Part shown: one piece after another, positions 1 to 7,068 of the stretch
How positions within the stretch are numbered: position 1 is the first letter of the stretch
Layout: every line of letters begins with the position of its first letter
Assembly: GCA_945885345.1 (NCBI GenBank)
Contig: CAMCYP010000034.1
Coordinates: 1-38,694, forward strand
Source: Bordetella parapertussis
GTDB taxonomy: Bacteria > Pseudomonadota > Gammaproteobacteria > Burkholderiales > SG8-41
Length of the DNA stretch: 38,694 nt
Direction: 5' to 3'
Notes under the pieces: model-generated
Database searches by the model: none
Told to the model about the DNA's origin: nothing
The model's input: only the letters and a program-made list of their open reading frames with translations
Translations under genes and position numbers: made by a program

Positions 1-455
1 GCCGCGGTGACTGGACGATGGCGCTGGATTACATGGGACTCAAGCCAGGCATGGCGCTGACCGATATCAAGGTCGACCGCGTGTTCATCGGTTCCTGCAC
101 CAATAGTCGCATCGAGGACATTCGTGCCGCGGCGGAAGTCGCGAAACTGGGCCACGCCGTGATTCCGGCCTGGGTCGTGCCCGGTTCCAAGGTGGTGAAG
201 GCGCAGGCTGAAAAAGAAGGCCTCGACCGCATCCTGCTGGATGCCGGTTTTGAATGGCGCGACCCCGGCTGTTCGATGTGTACCGCCATCAACGGCGACC
301 AGCTGAAACCTGGTGAGCGCAGCGCCTCAACCTCCAACCGCAATTTCCGCAACCGCCAGGGTCCGGGCGGACGCACGCATCTGGTCAGTCCGGCAATGGC
401 CGCTGCAGCGGCGATCAAGGGGCATCTGACGGATGTGCGGGAAATGTTGAAGTAG
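1..455 (+). CDS. leuC: 3-isopropylmalate dehydratase large subunit-like (LeuC family), C-terminal part
   Basis: This is the C-terminal end of an aconitase-superfamily large subunit; the gene enters from the left edge, with the first complete in-frame codon at position 3. LeuC with LeuD interconverts 2- and 3-isopropylmalate in leucine synthesis using a [4Fe-4S] cluster. All three cluster cysteines are visible: one in GSCTNSR and two in GCSMC. The family ending [16 protein letters not shown] is also present. Several positions differ from the usual betaproteobacterial LeuC as I remember it (for example CTAINGDQ where CLAMNxDx is common). The matching small subunit lies 143 bp downstream, but no leuB follows; a TctC receptor does instead. 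It may therefore be a paralogue acting on another hydroxy-diacid. The family is certain; the leucine role is not. Confidence 0.85.
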   Translation, partial: RGDWTMALDYMGLKPGMALTDIKVDRVFIGSCTNSRIEDIRAAAEVAKLGHAVIPAWVVPGSKVVKAQAEKEGLDRILLDAGFEWRDPGCSMCTAINGDQLKPGERSASTSNRNFRNRQGPGGRTHLVSPAMAAAAAIKGHLTDVREMLK

Positions 456-474
456 AGAACGAAAGATCAAAGGC

Positions 475-570
475 TTAGCCACAGAGGTCACAGAGTTCAC
501 AGAGAAAAACCAAAGCCGGAGCACTGCTGTTTTTGCAGTCCTCTGTGTTCTCTGTGACCTCTGTGGCTAA
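475..570. repeat. CACAGAG-type palindromic repeat, copy 1
   Basis: Two arms, 475-504 and 541-570, are reverse complements over 30 bp with only two mismatches and would form a long hairpin. Each arm is built from the unit CACAGAG at roughly 9-bp spacing, starting TTAGCCACAGAG. The element occupies most of the gap between the LeuC-like and LeuD-like genes. A second copy with the same arms lies at 27841-27924. It resembles short palindromic repeats scattered in proteobacterial intergenic regions; no coding function is visible. Confidence 0.85.
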
Positions 571-598
571 ATGATTTTGAAGTTGAACGGAGACACTA

Positions 599-1219
599 AT
601 GCAACCATTCACCACCCTGACCGCCATCGCCGTGCCCATGCACGAAGCGAATATCGACACCAACCAGCTGTGCCCGACACGTTTTAACAAAGTTCCGCGC
701 GGTCCGAAGTATCGCGAGATCCTGTTTTACGATTCGCGCTTCCGGCCCGACGGCACGCAGACCGAGTTCATGCTCAATGCCTCGCCCTATGACCAGTCGG
801 GCGTCATCGTGGCTGATCGCAATTTCGGCTGCGGCTCCTCGCGCGAAACCGCGGTGTACGCGCTGTATGAATTCGGCATCCGCTGCGTGATCGCACCGAG
901 CTTTGGTGACATCTTTGCCGCGAACTGCGCAAAGAATGGTTTGCTCGCGCTGACGCTGCCTGAAGCTGAATGCGCCGCCATCCGCCGCCAGCTGCAGGAC
1001 AAGCCGGGCGCCAAAATCAGCGTTGATCTTGCCGCGCAGTCGGTGACCGACGTCGAAGGCAAGGTGCACAAATTCGAAATCCACGAAGTGCGCAAGCGCT
1101 GCCTGCTCGAAGGGCTGGACGACATCGCCCGCACCCAGCAGTACGCCGAAAAGATCGCCGGATTTGAAAACGGGTATTACAAGGACCGGCCCTGGCTGAG
1201 GGCGTCAGCAAGAACCTGA
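599..1219 (+). CDS. leuD: 3-isopropylmalate dehydratase small subunit-like (LeuD family)
   Basis: A 206-residue swivelling-domain subunit that pairs with the LeuC-like protein to form the isopropylmalate isomerase or a related hydro-lyase in the cytoplasm. The LeuD hallmarks are present: NIDTNQLCP near residue 20, the substrate-binding loop NFGCGSSRE near residue 78, and IAPSFGDIF with NGLLAL soon after. Length is normal for the family. The ATG follows a GGAG-like ribosome site in ACGGAGACACTA. The N-terminal half is divergent: the usual proteobacterial FLKSI stretch reads FNKVPRG, and the segment with YREILFYDSRF is atypical. With a TctC receptor downstream and no leuB, a catabolic or promiscuous dehydratase paralogue is a real alternative to leucine synthesis. 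Confidence 0.85.
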   Translation: MQPFTTLTAIAVPMHEANIDTNQLCPTRFNKVPRGPKYREILFYDSRFRPDGTQTEFMLNASPYDQSGVIVADRNFGCGSSRETAVYALYEFGIRCVIAPSFGDIFAANCAKNGLLALTLPEAECAAIRRQLQDKPGAKISVDLAAQSVTDVEGKVHKFEIHEVRKRCLLEGLDDIARTQQYAEKIAGFENGYYKDRPWLRASART

Positions 1220-1253
1220 GCGAATTCACGCCCGCGCGCTTTAAAACTCAAAC

Positions 1254-1365
1254 CGTCATTCCGGCGCAAGCCGGAATCCAGAACAGCGGTGGTTAGGCGT
1301 ATGGGCGATTACTGGATTCCGGCTTTCCCTCCAAGAGGACTTCCTTCGGGGCGCGCCGGAATGAC
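1254..1365. repeat. CATTCCGGC-type palindromic repeat
   Basis: The left arm, 1254-1282 (CGTCATTCCGGC, then CCGGAATCCAG), is answered by CTGGATTCCGGC at 1312-1323 and CGCCGGAATGAC at 1354-1365, so the whole 112 bp can fold on itself. The stretch 1337-1356 inside it (GGACTTCCTTCGGGGCGCGC) recurs in inverted orientation at 6293-6312. This is a typical intergenic palindromic element between the LeuD-like gene and the TctC gene. It could act as a transcript-end or processing structure. Confidence 0.8.
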
Positions 1366-1384
1366 ATACAAAAAAGGAGGAGTG

Positions 1385-2374
1385 ATGGCCAAACAGTACG
1401 CGTTTTCCGCAGTGTTGATGGGTGCCGCCTGTCTGCTGGCAATGCCGGCGCAGGCCCAGAGCTGGCAGCCGGACAAAAACGTCGAAATCGTCATCAACAC
1501 CGCGCCCGGCAGCGGTCAGGATGCCACCGGCCGCCTGATCCAGAAAATCCTGCAGGAGCGCAAGGCGGTCAATACTTCAATCACCATCAACAACAAGCCG
1601 GGCGGTGGCGGCGCCATCGCTTATGGTTACCTGAATCAGCATCCGGGCGACGGCCATTTTATTGCCATTGCGTCGAAAAGCCTGCTCACCAACCACATCT
1701 CCGGGCGCGCGCCGCTGACCTACAGCAACCTGACACCGCTGGCGATCCTGTTCGAGGAATACATCGCTGTCGCGGTCAAGGCCGACTCGCCGATCAAGAG
1801 CGGGCGCGAACTGCTCGACCGCATGAAAAAGGATCCTGCAGCGTTCAGCTTTGGTGTGGCGACCAGTCTTGGTAATCCCAATCATCAGGGTGTGGCGATG
1901 GCGCTGAAGGATGCCGGTGTCGACCTGCGCAAGACCAAGACGCCCGTGTTCCAGTCCGGCGGCAATGCGATCACTGCGCTGCTCGGCGGCCATGTCGATG
2001 CGGTGCCCGGTTCCGTGGGCCTGATGCGCAAATATGTCGAGGCGGGCAGTGTGCGCCTGATTGCCATCGCTGCGCCACAGCGCCTGACCGGAATTTTTGC
2101 GAACACGCCGACCTGGAAAGAGCAGGGCGCCAACGCCATCGTGTCCAACTGGCGCGGTCTGATTGGCCCGCCGAACCTGTCGCCGGCGCAGATGGCTTTC
2201 TGGGACAACGCGCTGAAACAGATGGCGCAGAGCGAAGCCTGGAAAAAGGAACTCGCCGACAACAACTGGGCTGATGAATTGAAAACCAGTGCCGAAGCGC
2301 GCAAATACATGGATGCGGATTACGCCGAGCTGAAGGCGTTTTTGACGGAACTGGAACTGGTTAAAACCAAGTAG
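1385..2374 (+). CDS. TctC/Bug-family tripartite tricarboxylate transporter substrate-binding protein
   Basis: A 329-residue exported receptor that binds small carboxylates in the periplasm. The N-terminus has a classical signal peptide (MAKQYAFSAVLMGAACLL, then AMPAQAQS cleavage region), followed by WQPDKNVEIVINTAPGSGQD, the Bug-fold first strand and ligand loop. The conserved NNKPGGGGA motif lies near residue 70. I chose the ATG at 1385 because a strong AGGAGG lies just before it and the signal peptide starts there; an in-frame ATG at 1289 would read through the palindromic repeat. No TctA or TctB membrane genes are nearby, as is common for orphan Bug receptors in Burkholderiales. Its place after the LeuCD-like pair suggests a hydroxy- or tricarboxylate ligand (inference). 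Confidence 0.88.
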   Translation: MAKQYAFSAVLMGAACLLAMPAQAQSWQPDKNVEIVINTAPGSGQDATGRLIQKILQERKAVNTSITINNKPGGGGAIAYGYLNQHPGDGHFIAIASKSLLTNHISGRAPLTYSNLTPLAILFEEYIAVAVKADSPIKSGRELLDRMKKDPAAFSFGVATSLGNPNHQGVAMALKDAGVDLRKTKTPVFQSGGNAITALLGGHVDAVPGSVGLMRKYVEAGSVRLIAIAAPQRLTGIFANTPTWKEQGANAIVSNWRGLIGPPNLSPAQMAFWDNALKQMAQSEAWKKELADNNWADELKTSAEARKYMDADYAELKAFLTELELVKTK

Positions 2375-2482
2375 TTTTCAAAGTGCCGTTGATTTCGGTC
2401 TTTGGGGCAAAATAGCCACTTGCCGGTTATCAATTAACGATGGTCGCATCGTCAGAACACCCAGCCAGGAGAATCATCCGGA

Positions 2483-3178
2483 ATGTCCTACCGCCACACA
2501 GAACGTCACCGCACCGACCACATCGGCTGGCTGCGTGCTGCCGTGCTGGGCGCCAACGACGGCATCGTGTCCACCGCCAGCCTGATCCTCGGTGTCGCTG
2601 CGGCGAATGCGACGCACGACAACGTGATGGTCGCCGGTGTGGCGGCCTTGGTGGCCGGTGCGATGTCGATGGCCGCCGGCGAGTATGTGTCGGTGCGTTC
2701 GCAGGCGGATTCCGAAGAGGCGGCGCTGGACCTGGAGCGCAGGGAACTGGCCACCGACAGTCCCGGTGAACACCGCGAGCTGACGGCGATCTACGTCAAC
2801 CGCGGTCTTGATCCTGCGCTGGCAAAACAGGTTGCCGAGCAACTGATGATCCATGACGCACTGGGCGCGCATGCCCGCGACGAACTCGGCATTTCCGAGG
2901 CGTTCAGCGCGCGGCCGGTGCAGGCGGCCCTGACTTCCGCCGCCAGTTTTGCTGTCGGTGCGGCCATGCCGCTGCTTGCGGTGGCGCTGGTGCCAGCGTC
3001 TTATTTGATGGCTGTCGTTTCCGCGGCGTCGCTGGTCTTCCTCGCCATCCTCGGCGGACTGGCGGCGCAAGTGGGCGGCGCCAGTGCAGTGACGGGCGCG
3101 ATGCGTGTCACGTTCTGGGGCGCGCTGGCAATGGCTTTGACGGCGGGGGTCGGCATCCTGTTCGGGGCGTCGGCATAA
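2483..3178 (+). CDS. VIT family (VIT1/CCC1-type) membrane transporter
   Basis: A 231-residue integral membrane protein of the vacuolar iron transporter family, whose eukaryotic members move Fe2+ or Mn2+ out of the cytosol. It opens with HTERHRTDHIGWLRAAVLGANDGIVSTASLI, the signature first helix, followed by a second helix rich in Ala/Gly ending SMAAGEYVSVRSQ. A soluble acidic stretch with EEAALDLERREL and a helical metal-binding-like domain follows. Three hydrophobic helices make up the last third (about residues 148-228). The ATG has AGGAG 11 bp upstream, a rather long spacing. It probably exports or detoxifies Fe2+ or Mn2+. Another metal-exporter candidate sits at 7261, but the two are not in one operon. 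Confidence 0.88.
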   Translation: MSYRHTERHRTDHIGWLRAAVLGANDGIVSTASLILGVAAANATHDNVMVAGVAALVAGAMSMAAGEYVSVRSQADSEEAALDLERRELATDSPGEHRELTAIYVNRGLDPALAKQVAEQLMIHDALGAHARDELGISEAFSARPVQAALTSAASFAVGAAMPLLAVALVPASYLMAVVSAASLVFLAILGGLAAQVGGASAVTGAMRVTFWGALAMALTAGVGILFGASA

Positions 3179-3185
3179 TTCTGGT

Positions 3186-3521
3186 GTGCCGATGCGGTTC
3201 CTCTACAGCTTTCTCACATCAGTCGGCCCCGGGCTGTTGCTTTTGTCGCTGATCCTGATACCGGTTTATTTCCTGTCCTGGCGTGCCGCGCCGCAGCCGA
3301 AAAAACACCTCTCCGGATGGTTGTATATCTTCCTCTGCCTGATTTCCGCGATCCCGGCTTTTATTGCCGGCATGGCGGCCGGCATCTGGCTGGCGTGTTC
3401 TGCGCCGGACTCGGGCAACCTGTGCGGCCTGCTGGGTGTTTTCGGGACGGGGCCGCTCATGGCCGGTGCGGCGATCTGGGGTTGCGCTTATTTTCTGACC
3501 CGCAATGCGAAGCAGGTGTAG
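3186..3521 (+). CDS. small integral membrane protein, function unknown
   Basis: I do not recognise this 109-111 residue protein. It has three predicted membrane helices: residues about 8-30 (VGPGLLLLSLILIPVYFLSW), 45-70 (LYIFLCLISAIPAFIAGMAAGIW) and 83-105 (LLGVFGTGPLMAGAAIWGCAYF). Short charged segments separate them (RAAPQPKKH, RNAKQV). Two starts are possible, GTG at 3186 or ATG at 3192; neither has a strong ribosome site. It begins only 7-13 bp after the VIT gene stop, so cotranscription and translational coupling are likely. The stop codon lies inside the left arm of a palindromic repeat. A role linked to the VIT transporter is possible but unsupported beyond adjacency. Confidence 0.65.
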   Translation: MPMRFLYSFLTSVGPGLLLLSLILIPVYFLSWRAAPQPKKHLSGWLYIFLCLISAIPAFIAGMAAGIWLACSAPDSGNLCGLLGVFGTGPLMAGAAIWGCAYFLTRNAKQV

Positions 3522-3592
3522 GGCGCAATAACCAACGGGCATTGCGCCGCATGGATTGACCGGTGCAATGCGCTGCGCTTATTGCACCCTAC
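3518..3592. repeat. GCAATAA-type palindromic repeat between convergent genes
   Basis: The arms 3518-3548 (GTAGGGCGCAATAACC...) and 3562-3592 (...GCGCTTATTGCACCCTAC) are imperfect reverse complements over 31 bp with a 13-bp loop. The element separates the small membrane protein gene (plus) from the amidohydrolase gene (minus) and provides the stop codon region of the former. It probably ends transcription from both sides, although no T tract is present. Confidence 0.8.
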
Positions 3593-3633
3593 AAAGGCGG
3601 CTTGCCGGCGCGGTGATCTGGCGTGGCGCATAT

Positions 3634-4512
3634 TTATTTAAAGCCGTAGAGCTTTGCCGGATTGTCGACGAGAATTTTTTTTCGCAAGCTCGCGTCCGGC
3701 GTCCAGGCATTGAACAGATCCAGCAGGTGCCCGTCCTCGGGCATGTCCTTGTCCAGTCGCGGGTGCGGCCAGTCGGTGCCCCAGATGATTTGTTCTGGGT
3801 TGGCGCTGACCAGCGCTTCGTGGATGGCCTGCGCGTCCGCGTAGTCCGGATATTTTTCCGAGATGCGATAGGCGCCCGACACCTTCACCCAGATGCGGCC
3901 TTCCGCCAGATATTTGCACATTGCCTGCACGCCGGGCTGGTTCACGCCGAGCTTGGCATCGATATTGCCCATGTGATCGAGCACGATTGGCAGTTTCCAG
4001 TTTTTGAAATAGGGCATGACCTTGTCGAGTTCGTTGGCGTCCATCATGAACTGCGCATTGAGTCCGAGCTCGGCCATGAGCGGCGATAGTTTTTCAAACG
4101 ACGACATGCCCAGCGGGCTGAAACCCACGCCGTGCGGCACATGGTGAAAACGCAGCGACTTCACGCCGGTGTCGGCCATGGCGCGGAGCGCCGCGATACC
4201 GGTGTCGGGTTCGACGATGGCGGTGCCGCGCAGGCGTTTCGGTGCGTGGCGCAGTGCGTTGAGCATGGCGCTGTTGTCGGTGGCGTAGGGGTGGGCCTGC
4301 ACGGCAACGCCGTAGCTCATGCCCAGTGCATCAAGCATCTTCAGCAGCGATTCGACCGGTGCGTCCGGTGGCGTGTAGGCGCGCTTCTCGGCAAACGGAA
4401 ATTTCGCTGAAGGTCCGAAAATATGGAAATGGGTATCGCAGCTGCCGGCCGGCGTCGGAATTTTCGGCGCACGGGTATTGGCGACGGGCGGCATGCAGGG
4501 GAGGATGTCCAT
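3634..4512 (-). CDS. amidohydrolase family 2 protein, LigI/PDC-hydrolase-like
   Basis: A 292-residue TIM-barrel hydrolase of the amidohydrolase-2 group, which includes 2-pyrone-4,6-dicarboxylate lactonase (LigI) and related lactonases. Visible signatures are the HxH of strand 1 (DTHFHIFGP, His28 and His30), LRFHHVPHG in the middle, VLDHMG after strand 5, and GTDWPHP near the end with the catalytic Asp. The ATG at 4512 is chosen because AGGA lies 6 bp upstream; an in-frame start at 4668 would overlap the divergent neighbour's start. The promoter region is shared with the deacetylase gene, 143 bp away. Substrate is unknown; a lactone from carboxylate or aromatic breakdown fits the carboxylate-rich surroundings (inference). 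Confidence 0.85.
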   Translation of the reverse strand: MDILPCMPPVANTRAPKIPTPAGSCDTHFHIFGPSAKFPFAEKRAYTPPDAPVESLLKMLDALGMSYGVAVQAHPYATDNSAMLNALRHAPKRLRGTAIVEPDTGIAALRAMADTGVKSLRFHHVPHGVGFSPLGMSSFEKLSPLMAELGLNAQFMMDANELDKVMPYFKNWKLPIVLDHMGNIDAKLGVNQPGVQAMCKYLAEGRIWVKVSGAYRISEKYPDYADAQAIHEALVSANPEQIIWGTDWPHPRLDKDMPEDGHLLDLFNAWTPDASLRKKILVDNPAKLYGFK

Positions 4513-4591
4513 GGAATGTCCTGAGGCGGTGGAATGATCCGCGATGGTAGTGCATCGTGGTGCGCGGCTCAATGCGCGGTCCGGCATCCGG

Positions 4592-4620
4592 ACGACAGCG
4601 CTGGAGGCGGTCGTTATAAT
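4592..4620 (+). promoter_or_regulatory. sigma70-like promoter for the deacetylase gene
   Basis: A perfect TATAAT at 4615-4620 is preceded, at 17 bp, by ACGACA at 4592-4597 (four of six matches to TTGACA). The predicted transcript would start near 4627, about 29 bases before the ATG at 4656. It lies in the divergent gap with the amidohydrolase gene. Assigned by eye. Confidence 0.5.
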
Positions 4621-4655
4621 TCCTGCATCACTTTCACCTTCCTTTCGAGGACACC

Positions 4656-5546
4656 ATGATCCCGTCAAAACGCCTGCCCTATGTGCCCATCATCGACCGT
4701 CCGCCGCTGAAATTGCCGGGCGGGGCGCGCATGGTGATCTGGCCGGTGGTCAATGTTGAAGTGTGGGACATCAAGCGCCCGATGCCGCGGCAGGTGCTGC
4801 CGCCGCCGACGCATGTCACGCGGCTGCCGGATTTTGCGCACTGGGCCTGGCATGAATACGGCATGCGCGTCGGTTACTGGCGCATCAAGGAATTCCTCGA
4901 TGACCTCGGTATCAAGGCCTCGCTGTTCACCAATGGCCGGGTGTGCACCGATTACACGCGCGTTGCCGAATCAGCGCTGGAGTCGGGCTGGGAATTCGTC
5001 GGCCATTCCTGGGATCAGCAGCCGACCCATGTCGAAAAAGACCAGCGCGCGATGATCCAGCGCACGGTGAAAGAGATCAAGTCCTTCACCGGCAAGGCTC
5101 CCATCGGCTGGCTGGCGCCGGGGCTGACCGAGACAATGTACACGCCGGATTACCTCGCCGAATCCGGCATCAAATACATCGCCGACTGGGTGGTCGATGA
5201 CGAACCCTGCGAACTGCAGACGACGCACGGCAAGGTGCTGTCGATGCCGTACTCGCTGGAGTTGAACGACATTGCAATGATGATGGTGCAGCACCACGCC
5301 GCGGCAGAATTCGAATCGCGCTGCATGGACCAGTTCGAGCGACTGTATGAGGAATCGAAAACGCGCGCCAAGATCATGGCGATTGCGGTGCACCCCTATA
5401 TTTCAGGCGTGCCGCACCGGATCAAATATTTCGAGCGCGTGTTCCAGAAGTTGCGCAAGCAGAAGGGTGTGGTGTTCTGGACCGGGGAGCAGATTCATGA
5501 CTGGTACCGGCGGACGCAGAAGGTTGTGTCGGGAAAGCGCCGTTGA
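4656..5546 (+). CDS. polysaccharide deacetylase family protein (PuuE-like)
   Basis: A 296-residue NodB-fold protein. Motifs in order are WPVVNVEVWD (motif 1 region), HEYGMRVGYWRIKEFLDDLGIKA with LFTNGRV, WEFVGHSWDQQPTH (motif 2), GWLAPGLTETMYTPDYLAESGI (motif 3), DEPCELQT, and AIAVHPYISGVPHRI near the C-terminus. The His of motif 2 is not followed by the usual HxxxH partner (a Gln is at +4), and the motif-1 Asp pair is not apparent, so the zinc site of true deacetylases looks degraded. That pattern recalls PuuE, an allantoinase of this fold, and its relatives. Start: GAGG five bases upstream. It diverges from a lactonase-like gene; both may act in one small-molecule pathway rather than on cell-wall glycans (inference). 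Confidence 0.82.
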   Translation: MIPSKRLPYVPIIDRPPLKLPGGARMVIWPVVNVEVWDIKRPMPRQVLPPPTHVTRLPDFAHWAWHEYGMRVGYWRIKEFLDDLGIKASLFTNGRVCTDYTRVAESALESGWEFVGHSWDQQPTHVEKDQRAMIQRTVKEIKSFTGKAPIGWLAPGLTETMYTPDYLAESGIKYIADWVVDDEPCELQTTHGKVLSMPYSLELNDIAMMMVQHHAAAEFESRCMDQFERLYEESKTRAKIMAIAVHPYISGVPHRIKYFERVFQKLRKQKGVVFWTGEQIHDWYRRTQKVVSGKRR

Positions 5547-5565
5547 GTAACGCAGGCTAATAATC

Positions 5566-6246
5566 GTGAGACTTGTCCTTTTGCCGGGGATGGACGGTAC
5601 CGGCGAATTATTCTCGCCTTTGATTGCTGCTTTGCCAGAAAACTGCGAGCCGCTCGTTATTGTCTATCCTTGCGAAACGCCGCTTGATTATCCGGAACTC
5701 GTTGATCTGGTTCGCTCAAAGTTGCCTGTTGGAAAGCCGTTTGTGCTGCTGGGAGAGTCGTTTTCCGGGCCGATAGCGATTTCAGTCGCTGCATCTCGCC
5801 CGGAAGGGCTGTACGGATTGGTGCTCGTATCTACATTCCTTCGCAGTCCATTACCTGTCCCTGTGTTTCTACATCATCTCTTGGGCCTTATCCCGAGGAT
5901 TTCGCCAAACTGGCTGAGCGAAAAGATGCTTTTTGGACGTTACGCATCCATTGTATTACGACGGCGGCTATCGACTGCAATATCTAAAGTGACAGCGGAA
6001 GTCTGGCAGGCCCGTTTTTCATCAGTTCTGTCGGTTGACGTTGTAGAGTTGGCGAAAAAAGTAACGACTCCCGTGCTTTATTTACGCCCAACCGAGGATC
6101 GATTGGTGGGGAGAGCTTTGGGAAATCAAATTTGTCGGACTTTGCCGAGACTTGCATGTGTTGAAGTAGACGCTCCTCATGCATTGTTGCAGGTGAGGCC
6201 GAAAGAATCGGCTACTGCAATTTTGAAATTCCTGAATGATTTTTAA
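5566..6246 (+). CDS. alpha/beta hydrolase, AT-richer than its neighbours
   Basis: A 226-residue alpha/beta-hydrolase-fold protein. It begins directly with strand residues LVLLPGMDGTGELF (oxyanion region), has the nucleophile elbow GESFSG near residue 65, an Asp in RPTEDRLVG near 179, and the catalytic His in DAPHALLQ near 206. The triad is therefore complete. It starts with GTG and lacks a good ribosome site; an upstream start is blocked by the preceding gene 19 bp away. Codon use is clearly less GC-rich at third positions than in flanking genes, which suggests recent acquisition. Substrate is unknown; small lipase or esterase-type activity is the generic expectation. Confidence 0.8.
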   Translation: MRLVLLPGMDGTGELFSPLIAALPENCEPLVIVYPCETPLDYPELVDLVRSKLPVGKPFVLLGESFSGPIAISVAASRPEGLYGLVLVSTFLRSPLPVPVFLHHLLGLIPRISPNWLSEKMLFGRYASIVLRRRLSTAISKVTAEVWQARFSSVLSVDVVELAKKVTTPVLYLRPTEDRLVGRALGNQICRTLPRLACVEVDAPHALLQVRPKESATAILKFLNDF

Positions 6247-6274
6247 CAATAAAGTATCGAAGTAGCGTAGTGCC

Positions 6275-6312
6275 GTAGCCCGAATAAGCGCAGCGCGCCC
6301 CGAAGGAAGTCC
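6275..6312. repeat. GTAGCCCG / GAAGGAAGTCC dispersed-repeat remnant
   Basis: GTAGCCCGAAT at 6275-6285 is repeated in inverted orientation at 7003-7013 (13 bp if the flanking CC/GG is counted), and 6293-6312 is the reverse complement of 1337-1356. The nearby CCCCGAAGG...CCTTGGGG can form a small hairpin. This piece and the inverted copy bracket the brnT-brnA locus. Confidence 0.65.
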
Positions 6313-6444
6313 CCTTGGGGGGTAATCCAGGGGATGGAGCCGCCACCATCGTGCCTGTCACGGCCGACATGCCCCGGATGACGACCTTCTGCAGGCACGG
6401 GCCAATGCCCGCCGCGGCACTTCAAGCAGGCCTTGCTTCACTAG

Positions 6445-6464
6445 GTTGTTGTATATACAATAAC
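6445..6464. promoter_or_regulatory. palindromic operator candidate for brnTA autoregulation
   Basis: A 20-bp palindrome with one mismatched pair, with the perfect core TTGTATATACAA at 6449-6460, ends three bases before the brnT start codon at 6468. BrnA antitoxins are known to repress their own promoter with BrnT as co-repressor, so this is the expected site. The core also contains a TATA-like -10 element. Confidence 0.6.
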
Positions 6465-6467
6465 AAT

Positions 6468-6743
6468 ATGCGAATCACCTTCGATCAGGCCAAGCGCGAC
6501 CAAACCTTGGCTGAGCGCGGGCTGGATTTCGCCGATGCCGTGCTGGTTTTTGAAGGTGTCACGCTGGAAGTGGAAGACACCCGAAAGAACTACGGCGAAC
6601 CACGCATCATTTGCTTTGGCCTGTTGAGTGGGCGGATGGTCGTCGTGGGTTACACACCGCGTGGCGCGGATCGCCACGTTTTCAGCATGAGGAAAGCCAA
6701 TGAGCGTGAAAAAACCCGTATCGCGCCGCTCCTTGAAATCTGA
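6468..6743 (+). CDS. brnT: BrnT-family ribonuclease toxin
   Basis: A 91-residue RelE-fold toxin. BrnT toxins cleave RNA and stop growth until neutralised by BrnA. The family pattern is clear: start MRITFDQAKRDQTLAERGLDF with the FDxxKxxxNxxKHGxxF-like layout, then DADAVLVF-type helix (ADAVLVFEG), DTRKNYGEPRI, the strand GRMVVVGYTPRG, and the C-terminal RHVFSMRKANERE containing the conserved Arg, Ser, Arg and Glu. I chose the ATG at 6468 because the family starts here and it directly follows the operator; upstream in-frame codons run through repeat sequence. The 3' end overlaps brnA by 44 bp, so toxin and antitoxin are translationally linked. Confidence 0.88.
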   Translation: MRITFDQAKRDQTLAERGLDFADAVLVFEGVTLEVEDTRKNYGEPRIICFGLLSGRMVVVGYTPRGADRHVFSMRKANEREKTRIAPLLEI

Positions 6744-6975
6744 TCTTGCCCGCGTTGATGCGCATGCGGTGAAGCGCGAGGAATACGCGGATCTTCCCGA
6801 ACTCACGGACGATATGCTGGCGCGCGCAAGGATCAATAAAGGTGGAAGACCTTTTTCAGCGAATCCGCGCAAGTTGATATCGCTGCGACTGCCGGTCGAT
6901 GTGCTCGATCGCTGGAAAGCGACCGGTCCGGGATGGCAGACGCGCATGGCGGAACGCCTGAGCAAGGTTCGTTGA
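6700..6975 (+). CDS. brnA: BrnA-family antitoxin
   Basis: A 91-residue antitoxin. The N-terminal half is charged and likely flexible (MSVKKPVSRRSLKSDLARVD), followed by LPELTDDMLARARINKGGRP, which contacts the toxin in the family. The C-terminus has the ribbon-helix-helix DNA-binding region: LISLRLPVDVLDRWKATGPGWQTRMAERL. It sequesters BrnT and represses the operon, probably at the palindrome before brnT. The ATG sits inside the brnT frame, six bases after GAGGA. Intact catalytic, binding and overlap features suggest the locus is functional. Confidence 0.88.
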   Translation: MSVKKPVSRRSLKSDLARVDAHAVKREEYADLPELTDDMLARARINKGGRPFSANPRKLISLRLPVDVLDRWKATGPGWQTRMAERLSKVR

Positions 6976-7002
6976 ATTGACGCGGCCCGGATGAAGGCTC
7001 TG

Positions 7003-7015
7003 ATTCGGGCTACGG
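7003..7015. repeat. inverted 13-bp repeat partner flanking brnTA
   Basis: ATTCGGGCTACGG is the exact reverse complement of 6273-6285. The two copies lie on either side of brnTA (28 bp after the brnA stop here; 183 bp before brnT on the other side). Confidence 0.6.
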
Positions 7016-7029
7016 ATCGCGGCGGCGCA

Positions 7030-7058
7030 TGGACAGTGCATCCCCGCCCCGGTAGAAT
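7030..7058 (+). promoter_or_regulatory. sigma70-like promoter for the manganese riboswitch and exporter
   Basis: TGGACA at 7030-7035 and TAGAAT at 7053-7058 are each one base from consensus and are separated by exactly 17 bp. Transcription would start near 7065, a few bases before the riboswitch's 5' strand. Confidence 0.6.
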
Positions 7059-7068
7059 CCACCCCGTC

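Noticed and set aside
1289-1384. An extended start of the first TctC protein
   Set aside because: It would translate the palindromic repeat; the downstream ATG has a strong ribosome site and begins a normal signal peptide.
4513-4668. A 52-residue N-terminal extension of the amidohydrolase
   Set aside because: It runs through the divergent promoter and overlaps the deacetylase start; the shorter start has a ribosome site.
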